This document shows, in pieces, positions 58,233 through 64,000 of a stretch of 64,000 bases of DNA. This DNA is from Candidatus Ichthyocystis hellenicum. GTDB lineage: Bacteria > Pseudomonadota > Gammaproteobacteria > Burkholderiales > 2013Ark19i. Each line of letters starts with the position of its first letter. Position 1 is the stretch's first letter. A program made the position numbers and the translations under genes. Location: NCBI RefSeq assembly GCF_001460935.1, contig NZ_LN906597.1, positions 1,191,701 through 1,255,700 on the forward strand, in the 5' to 3' direction. A model generated the notes under the pieces. That model had not been told where the DNA came from, searched no databases, and saw only the letters and a program-made list of their open reading frames with translations.

Positions 58233-59006
58233 ATGAGAAAAAAATATGTTGTTGCAAACTGGAAAATGAATGGCCACCAAATGTTTGTCCGTGATTGGAT
58301 TAGTTCCTGGAATAAAATTCTACCGTCTCTTAGCCGTGTACGTGCGGTTCTTTGTCCCCCTTACGTACACATCAAAAGTTTAATGGAAAACTTAAATGGT
58401 AATGTTTCCCTAGGTGCTCAGACGGTTTCTTCTTATGATCAAGGATCATTCACCGGTGATATTTCTGCTTCTATGTTGACTGATTTGGGTTGCGAGTACG
58501 TTATAATCGGTCATTCTGAGCGCAGAAGCTATGCGCGTGAGGTAGCTGATGATTTTTCACTCAAAATTAATCAATCTTTAATGAGTGATTTAACTCCATT
58601 TGTTTGCATAGGAGAAAATGCGGAGCAGTATCAGAAAAATTTAACTAAATCTGTATTATTTTCACAAATAATGGATGTATTTACTAACGTTGATATTTAC
58701 TCTTTAAATAGAATTGTTATAGCTTATGAACCTATTTGGGCTATAGGGACGGGTCATATAGCAGATCCTTACGAAGTGACAATACTATTTAGCGATATTA
58801 GGAAATTTTTGTTACAGACTTTTGGTCCATATATGGAGTCAGTTTCTTTGATCTATGGCGGTAGTGTTTCCCCTAGGAATGTTCCTGAGTTTTTGGAGCA
58901 TGGTGTTATGGAAATTGATGGATTTCTGGTGGGCTCCAGTTCATTAGAACCTGCTGATTTTGTTAGGATTTGTGAAATAGGAGAAGTGGCTTGGACTTCA
59001 TCTTAG
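58233..59006 (+). CDS. tpiA: Triosephosphate isomerase TpiA
   Basis: 257 residues; interconverts dihydroxyacetone phosphate and glyceraldehyde-3-phosphate in glycolysis and gluconeogenesis. NWKMNG at 9-14 (Asn9, Lys11), catalytic His94 in GHSERR, catalytic Glu166 in [11 protein letters not shown] (loop 6) and phosphate-binding YGGSVSP at 208-214. Length is normal. ATG at 58233 is seven bases after the pstB stop; the 3' end overlaps the TTG start of secG. The tpiA-secG pair is conserved in many proteobacteria. Confidence 0.97.
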   Translation: MRKKYVVANWKMNGHQMFVRDWISSWNKILPSLSRVRAVLCPPYVHIKSLMENLNGNVSLGAQTVSSYDQGSFTGDISASMLTDLGCEYVIIGHSERRSYAREVADDFSLKINQSLMSDLTPFVCIGENAEQYQKNLTKSVLFSQIMDVFTNVDIYSLNRIVIAYEPIWAIGTGHIADPYEVTILFSDIRKFLLQTFGPYMESVSLIYGGSVSPRNVPEFLEHGVMEIDGFLVGSSSLEPADFVRICEIGEVAWTSS

Positions 59007-59374
59007 GAGTGGTTGTTTTTTTTCATATTTTTGTTTCATTGTCCTTAGTGATATTGGTTCTACTTCAGCAAGGAAAGGGTGCTGATGCCGGTGCTGCTTT
59101 TGGTTCTGGTTCCGGAGCTTCTGGGACAATGTTTGGTGCAGCGGGTTCTGGAAGTTTTTTGAGTCGACTGACTGCTATTGCTGTTACTGTTTTTTTCCTT
59201 ACTTCTCTTACTTTGACTTATTTGGTATCACATAGGCGGAGTGCAAGTCATAAAGGTGTTCTGGATAGGGTGTCTGTTGTTTCTTCTGCCAAGAGTTTAG
59301 ATTTGCCTAAACCTTCAAATGACGTCAAGGCTCCTGATGACATTAAATTTCCACCTAAAGTAAACAAAAGTTAG
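58991..59374 (+). CDS. secG: Protein translocase subunit SecG
   Basis: 127 residues; small membrane subunit of the SecYEG translocon that stimulates preprotein export. Two hydrophobic segments, about 3-26 and 58-78, flank the hallmark [19 protein letters not shown] at 24-42. The start is TTG at 58991: AGGAG lies seven bases upstream and gives the family's usual N-terminal length, whereas the GTG at 59009 has no usable spacing. It overlaps tpiA by 16 bases. The C-terminal ~45 residues are hydrophilic, as in betaproteobacterial SecG. Confidence 0.95.
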   Translation: MDFILGVVVFFHIFVSLSLVILVLLQQGKGADAGAAFGSGSGASGTMFGAAGSGSFLSRLTAIAVTVFFLTSLTLTYLVSHRRSASHKGVLDRVSVVSSAKSLDLPKPSNDVKAPDDIKFPPKVNKS

Positions 59375-59380
59375 ATTTTA

Positions 59381-59465
59381 GCCGACGTGGTGAAATTGGT
59401 AGACACGCCATCTTGAGGGGGTGGTGGAGAGATCCTTATGAGTTCGACTCTCATCGTCGGCACCA
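59381..59465 (+). tRNA. tRNA-Leu (anticodon GAG)
   Basis: Acceptor GCCGACG pairs with CGTCGGC, followed by discriminator A and encoded CCA. Anticodon stem CCATC/GGTGG has loop TTGAGGG, anticodon GAG at 59415-59417. There is a long class II variable arm (GGA..TCC), and T-arm ATGAG-TTCGACT-CTCAT. It lies seven bases after the secG stop, as leuU does in Escherichia coli. It would read CUC and CUU leucine codons. Confidence 0.97.
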
Positions 59466-59509
59466 TGATGCTATTATGCTGCATAAAATACATGCGTGCT
59501 GTGCTCGTC

Positions 59510-62500
59510 TCAGGTTAGTTTTGATTCTTCTTCGTCATGACTAATTTTTTCCATGTCTGATAATAGATGATCAATGATCGATTTAGCTGTAGATTCGCTA
59601 GGTAGAAAGGCAGTTTCTCCTACTAGTATGACAGACTTTTTTGCTAGTTCTTCTAATTTTGTTTTTTCAAGTAGGTAGCTGGAAAATTTTATAGATCTAT
59701 TTCCTCTTATTTCTTTGCTGATTTTGACACAGGCATCTGTTGCATTTCTTATAAATAGTTTAGTTACATTTATGTTGTGGAATGTAGTAAATATTCCAGA
59801 TGAAATATCAATAGGTTCAAATTTATCAATTACAAACATAATTTTTTCTGGCAAATTGATTATGGTGTCCATTATTAAAAATTTTAATGCTAGCAAAACT
59901 CTATTCTTAACATTGATGTCAACATTATTTATATCAGTTTCGTTGCCTAAATCAAATAGTGTTAAAAAATTCTCATGGGGCACTTCACTCACATTTTTTA
60001 CAATCGATTTACAGTATCCATACAGTCTATCAAAGAAAGCGAGATTTGACATGCATTTGCGTTTTATGTACGAGATGGACATACCTGGGGTTATTAATAC
60101 ATCTGCAATGATTACAATTCTATTAATGTATGGGGATATCTTATCAGAAATGTATTTTACTATGTTTGAATAAGTTACCGAAAGATTTATGCATGTTTCA
60201 TTAAAAGAGCTACTGTCTATATTATTTTTGAATTCTTTTAATATAACACCCATGAAAACTTTGTCATCATCAATTATTATTTTTTCAATAGCACATTCAT
60301 ATATACTTTTTATAGATTCTATGCAATATTTATGTTCATTATTGCTATTCATTTTGTTATGATTTTCTTTTAATTCTTCAGTTTCAACGAATAGTTTGTG
60401 ATATATACCTCGCTCACTAATATTTTGGCTAAAATCCAATAGTAAATAATTAACCATTAATGATGTTGTGTATTTATTTGGTGAAAATGCTTTTCCTTGA
60501 TGAAAAACAACAGATTTTTCCAATATTTTTTCTAGTTTATTTTTTATGAGATCCTTATCCACTTCTATTTTAAGATGTTTGTTTTCTGCCATCAGCTTAT
60601 CAGTGGTATAGATGTCGATTATGTTTTTTATAAGTGATTTAGTTAGATGTACACCGTGTAGGGGTGCAAACATATTTTCTAAAATATCATCTTGATTAAA
60701 TTTTTCTATAACAGACTTTATTTTTTGTGGTAGATTGCGTACGATGTCTATCGCCAATTTTTTTATTAGTCCTGAAAATATGTTTTTTACCCATATCCAT
60801 CGTCTACCTATTATATCAATACAAAAATTTGTGGATGAATAAAAGAATATCTTACGTTGAACCAGTGGTACAAAATGTTCACTAGGGTTTTTGTCTATTT
60901 CTCTTTCAATATTTATACAGCATTTACGTAGCTTATCAAAGAAAGCATGGTTTGATGTACATTCATGATTAATGTCTGATGTGGACATTCCTGGTGTTAT
61001 AGTTATGTCTTCAATATGAGCAATATAGTTAATATATAGGGAAACTTTATCTGAAACATATTTAATTATGTTTGAATAAGTAGTAGAAATGTCTATTAAC
61101 GATTTATCAAGTCCTTTGCTCTTTATTCGATCATAAAATTCTTCTAATATTGCATCCCTAAGCAGTTCCACATCATCAACGTTAATTTTTTTGATAGCGT
61201 TCTCATATATGCTTACAGTTAATTCTGCAGAACATATATTGTTGTATCTATATTTAGTGGATGTTAGTAGAATTTTCTCGGAAACTACATATTTTAGCTG
61301 TTTTTGTAAATTGCTGTCCTGGTTTACAAATGAAGTAGGACTTTCAAGTATTTTATTTTTATCAGACTGTTGTTTAAGTAATTTTTCAGCTTTTTTTCTA
61401 ATAAATAATTTGGATTGTGTATTGGCTATGTCTAATAATAAGTGATCTGACATAGATGATACTATAGATTTATTGGGTAGAAATGTTTTTCCCTCATGCA
61501 GTATAATGGATGTTTGCAGTATATATTCCAATTTTTTTTTTATGGAGCCACTATAAGTTTCTGCATTTATATTTTTGTTTTCTAGCATTGATTTACTGAG
61601 TAGAATTTTTTCTATTTTTCCGATAAGTAATTTGTCAATATATACCCCATGAATTTGAGTAAACATACACTCCGAAACATCAAGTAGGTCGAGGTTTTCT
61701 ATCACATATTTAATCTTAAGGGGTAAGTTGTGAATAATATCTATTATTAAACTTTTTAATGACGGGGAAATTTTATTTATTTCATTGCTGCTAATTTTTT
61801 CTGCATTAACTTTTAAGTCACTACCTGTATTAAAATAAATGCAATTTTTGATTATGTGAAAAAACTTTTTGTGCTTTACTTTGTCTATATTTTTTGCAAT
61901 TTCTTTGCAGTGTTTATATAATCTATCAAAGAAATTTTGATTTGATACACATTTATGATGAATATCTGATAGATACATTCCAGGAGTCATAAATATGTTT
62001 TCAATAATCATTATTTTGTTAATGTATGGGGAAACTTCATTTGAAATATATTCTCGTATATTTGAACAGGCATGAGAAATATCTATGGATGATTTGCTAA
62101 TATTATCAGTTGTGTCTTTATCTCCAAGACATTCCAATATGGCATTACTAAGTATTTTATTTTCATCAATATTAATTTTTTTTATGGCAAATTCATATAT
62201 ACTTATATTTAATTTTGATGAGAATATGTCATTGTGATTGTATATATCTGATACCAATTTTATTCCTTCTGGAAGAATTTCTGGAAGTATACTTGAGTCA
62301 AGTGTTGTTAATGCTTTTTCACAATAATATTCTCCATCTTTATTAATGTGTGATTTATCTACACCGCCTGACATGTGTTGTTGGCTAATTTCATTAATTA
62401 ATTTAGTCTTATCAGTAGAGTAAATGCTATTCATATCTAGTAATAGGTGATCAATTATTAATGTTACTGCAGATTTATTTGGAGAAAATATTTTCCCCCC

Positions 62501-64000
62501 AATGATTATGATAGATTCTTGAAACAACTTCTTTAATTTTATTTTTATACTTGATACATCTATTTTCAAGGATTCGTTTTCCATTGCTAGCCGATCAAAA
62601 GTGTACATGCTTATTGCATTTTTTATAAATGATTTTGAAACATATGTGCCATGTAATTTTACAAACATGCTTTTCAAAATGTCAGTTTCGTCGAAGTCTC
62701 TTATTGCAGATTTAATGTTGTGTGGTAAATTATTGATGTTTTCTGTTATTAATCTTTTTAACAAATCGGAAAGATTATTTTTTTTATCTGCAGTAATCTT
62801 GTATGTGCCATTACTTAAGGACTTTACCAAATTTGAGCTGACATAATTTTGAATGAGGGGTGTGATTTCTTCATCTCTAATTTTGCAGATATTTTTTGCC
62901 ATTTCTTTACAGTGTTCCCATAGTTTAGAAAAGAAATTTTGATTGGATATGTAGCTATCCTTGATGTCTGATATTGACATTCCAGGGGTTGTGACTATGT
63001 CTTCGGTGTTTATAATGTCATTAATATATGAAGAGATTTTATTTGCTATGTATATGCGTATGTTTGAATAAGTGCTAGAAACATCTATGCATGATTTAAT
63101 AAAGCCGTTGGTTACAATATCGTTCTTAATTTCCATTAAAATTGCTTTATTGAGTATGTTGTTATTATCAACATTAATCTTTTTGATGGCGTATTCGTAC
63201 ATACTTATATTTAATTTTGATAAACACAAATCATTGTGTTTATACGAGTGTGATACTAATTCTAATTCTTCTGGTAGTACATGTGGTATACCGATTTGTA
63301 AACTCACTTGTTGATTTGAGAATGTAAAAAAACTCTCTTCTGGTGTTTTGCATTCGGTGTTTTGGGAGGTGTGCTCCATTGAAGATATTATTTCACAATA
63401 TTTTTTGCTACTACTATGTTCAGTGATTTTAATATCTTCAGTATCTGCATATGGACGTTTTGTGCTGAGATAGGTAGGGTGTTGTTTAGATGATGATAAA
63501 TTTTTATTATTACTGGTTGCTTCACTTTCTTCAATTAATGTCATACTATCGGGATCGATCAATTCACTATGATTATCAATTAAGTTATCCAGTGATATGT
63601 TGTCGTTGGTGATACTTTCTATAAAGTTGTCTAATGATCTATATGAATTATTATAATTACCCATTAGAACATCTTCTATTTCTTCTGGTAGCACATATGG
63701 CATACAGATTTGTAAATCTACTTTTTGATTTACAGATGAAAAAGGACTCTCTTCCAGTGTTTTATAATCAGTGCTTAGGGTAGGGGCATCCATTGAAGGT
63801 ATTACTTCAAAATATTTTTTGCTACTACCTTGTTCGATGGGTTTTTTTATATCTTTAGTATCATTATATTGAGGTTTTTTACTAAAATATGTGGACGGTT
63901 GTTCAGATGTATTATTACTAACTACTTTACTCGTTTCAATTGATGGTATGCTATCAATTTCACTTGATTCACTTTGACAATCAAGTAATTCTTCTAATTT
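59510..64000 (-). CDS. Family protein, at least A-A-A-A, 5' end cut by window edge
   Basis: The frame stays open from the stop at 59510 to base 64000 (1496 codons), so the start lies beyond the window; the internal ATG at 63793 is probably not the start. The N-terminal part contains two copies of a ~110-residue unit: LEELLD or LDNLID, then an Asn/Ser stretch, then (T/S)K(R/K)P.Y, then SSKKY(C/F)E, then Q..LQI..PYVLPEE. Four A modules start near 63205 (SMYEYAIKKINVD), 62205 (SIYEFAIKKINID), 61215 (SIYENAIKKINVD) and 60310 (SIYECAIEKIIID), each with TPGMS or TPGMY and HG.Y/HN.N. No B module. Its stop is 44 bases from the tRNA-Leu, convergent with the core operon, where nuoA is expected in many betaproteobacteria. 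Function unknown. Confidence 0.93.
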   Translation of the reverse strand, partial: KLEELLDCQSESSEIDSIPSIETSKVVSNNTSEQPSTYFSKKPQYNDTKDIKKPIEQGSSKKYFEVIPSMDAPTLSTDYKTLEESPFSSVNQKVDLQICMPYVLPEEIEDVLMGNYNNSYRSLDNFIESITNDNISLDNLIDNHSELIDPDSMTLIEESEATSNNKNLSSSKQHPTYLSTKRPYADTEDIKITEHSSSKKYCEIISSMEHTSQNTECKTPEESFFTFSNQQVSLQIGIPHVLPEELELVSHSYKHNDLCLSKLNISMYEYAIKKINVDNNNILNKAILMEIKNDIVTNGFIKSCIDVSSTYSNIRIYIANKISSYINDIINTEDIVTTPGMSISDIKDSYISNQNFFSKLWEHCKEMAKNICKIRDEEITPLIQNYVSSNLVKSLSNGTYKITADKKNNLSDLLKRLITENINNLPHNIKSAIRDFDETDILKSMFVKLHGTYVSKSFIKNAISMYTFDRLAMENESLKIDVSSIKIKLKKLFQESIIIIGGKIFSPNKSAVTLIIDHLLLDMNSIYSTDKTKLINEISQQHMSGGVDKSHINKDGEYYCEKALTTLDSSILPEILPEGIKLVSDIYNHNDIFSSKLNISIYEFAIKKINIDENKILSNAILECLGDKDTTDNISKSSIDISHACSNIREYISNEVSPYINKIMIIENIFMTPGMYLSDIHHKCVSNQNFFDRLYKHCKEIAKNIDKVKHKKFFHIIKNCIYFNTGSDLKVNAEKISSNEINKISPSLKSLIIDIIHNLPLKIKYVIENLDLLDVSECMFTQIHGVYIDKLLIGKIEKILLSKSMLENKNINAETYSGSIKKKLEYILQTSIILHEGKTFLPNKSIVSSMSDHLLLDIANTQSKLFIRKKAEKLLKQQSDKNKILESPTSFVNQDSNLQKQLKYVVSEKILLTSTKYRYNNICSAELTVSIYENAIKKINVDDVELLRDAILEEFYDRIKSKGLDKSLIDISTTYSNIIKYVSDKVSLYINYIAHIEDITITPGMSTSDINHECTSNHAFFDKLRKCCINIEREIDKNPSEHFVPLVQRKIFFYSSTNFCIDIIGRRWIWVKNIFSGLIKKLAIDIVRNLPQKIKSVIEKFNQDDILENMFAPLHGVHLTKSLIKNIIDIYTTDKLMAENKHLKIEVDKDLIKNKLEKILEKSVVFHQGKAFSPNKYTTSLMVNYLLLDFSQNISERGIYHKLFVETEELKENHNKMNSNNEHKYCIESIKSIYECAIEKIIIDDDKVFMGVILKEFKNNIDSSSFNETCINLSVTYSNIVKYISDKISPYINRIVIIADVLITPGMSISYIKRKCMSNLAFFDRLYGYCKSIVKNVSEVPHENFLTLFDLGNETDINNVDINVKNRVLLALKFLIMDTIINLPEKIMFVIDKFEPIDISSGIFTTFHNINVTKLFIRNATDACVKISKEIRGNRSIKFSSYLLEKTKLEELAKKSVILVGETAFLPSESTAKSIIDHLLSDMEKISHDEEESKLT

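Noticed and set aside
59466..59509. Terminator after the tRNA-Leu
   Set aside because: Only a five-pair stem with a three-base loop (TTATG/CATAA) is present, without a T-run; too weak to call.
63793..63795. ATG at 63793 as the start of the right-edge gene
   Set aside because: The frame is open without a stop up to 64000 and the upstream translation continues the same N-terminal repeat unit, so the start must be outside the window.
1..64000. Insertion sequences or prophage as the cause of the array
   Set aside because: No transposase, integrase, terminal inverted repeats or phage structural genes were recognised. Only the 30525-30757 remnant leaves room for doubt.

Overview
The window looks like part of the chromosome of an AT-rich, probably host-restricted betaproteobacterium. 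The taxonomic clue is the block ftsH-glmM-folP-pstS-pstC-pstA-pstB-tpiA-secG-tRNA-Leu at 50343-59465, a neighbourhood typical of Burkholderiales and Neisseriales. Around it lies a very large set of long, AT-rich, mutually similar genes of no family I recognise. An accessory genome of tandemly arrayed gene families was reported for 'Candidatus Ichthyocystis', the intracellular betaproteobacterial agents of fish gill epitheliocystis. That is my best guess at the source, from memory and unverified.

Layout. (1) 1-4209: two divergent single-module family members, one on the minus strand (cut by the left edge) and one on the plus strand. (2) 4260-48800: eleven further members, all on the minus strand, head to tail, separated by about 150-1100 bp of very AT-rich DNA. 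(3) 48801-50342: 1.5 kb without a gene. (4) 50343-59465: a compact plus-strand housekeeping operon with overlapping or closely spaced genes, higher GC and clear Shine-Dalgarno sites. (5) 59510-64000: another minus-strand family member, cut by the right edge, starting directly after the tRNA.

The family. Each protein has a conserved start (often M-[YC]-x-Y-F-[SP]), then a long Asn/Ser/Thr/Asp-rich, probably disordered N-terminal region often built from repeats private to that gene, then helical modules. Module A (about 300 residues) carries, in order, PEEL, SIYEYAIKKI.ID, TYSNIRKYI, ITPGMSI.DIK, SN..FF.KL, FLPIIQ, NLP.KI, HGVY..KS.IRN, and LM..YLL.DI. Module B is a relative found once and only at the C-terminus: GLYRFAI..I.ID, NGMTIEQF..AYTSN, LP...VGEFFS, VYVDN.SLLKAK, PIMII and Y..LC..KSGI. 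I count about 24 A modules and 9 B modules, plus two B-like modules in the divergent pair. Architectures are B, A-B, A4-B, A3 and A4. No catalytic motif, transmembrane segment or Sec signal peptide is evident. A secreted or host-directed role is inference, supported only by architecture and by recurrent lysine/arginine motifs resembling nuclear-localisation signals.

The core operon. FtsH is membrane protein quality control; GlmM makes glucosamine-1-phosphate for the cell wall; FolP is folate synthesis; PstSCAB is high-affinity phosphate import; TpiA is glycolysis; SecG is part of the translocon. The gene order glmM-folP is the reverse of the usual folP-glmM. I saw no insertion sequence, phage gene or CRISPR array.
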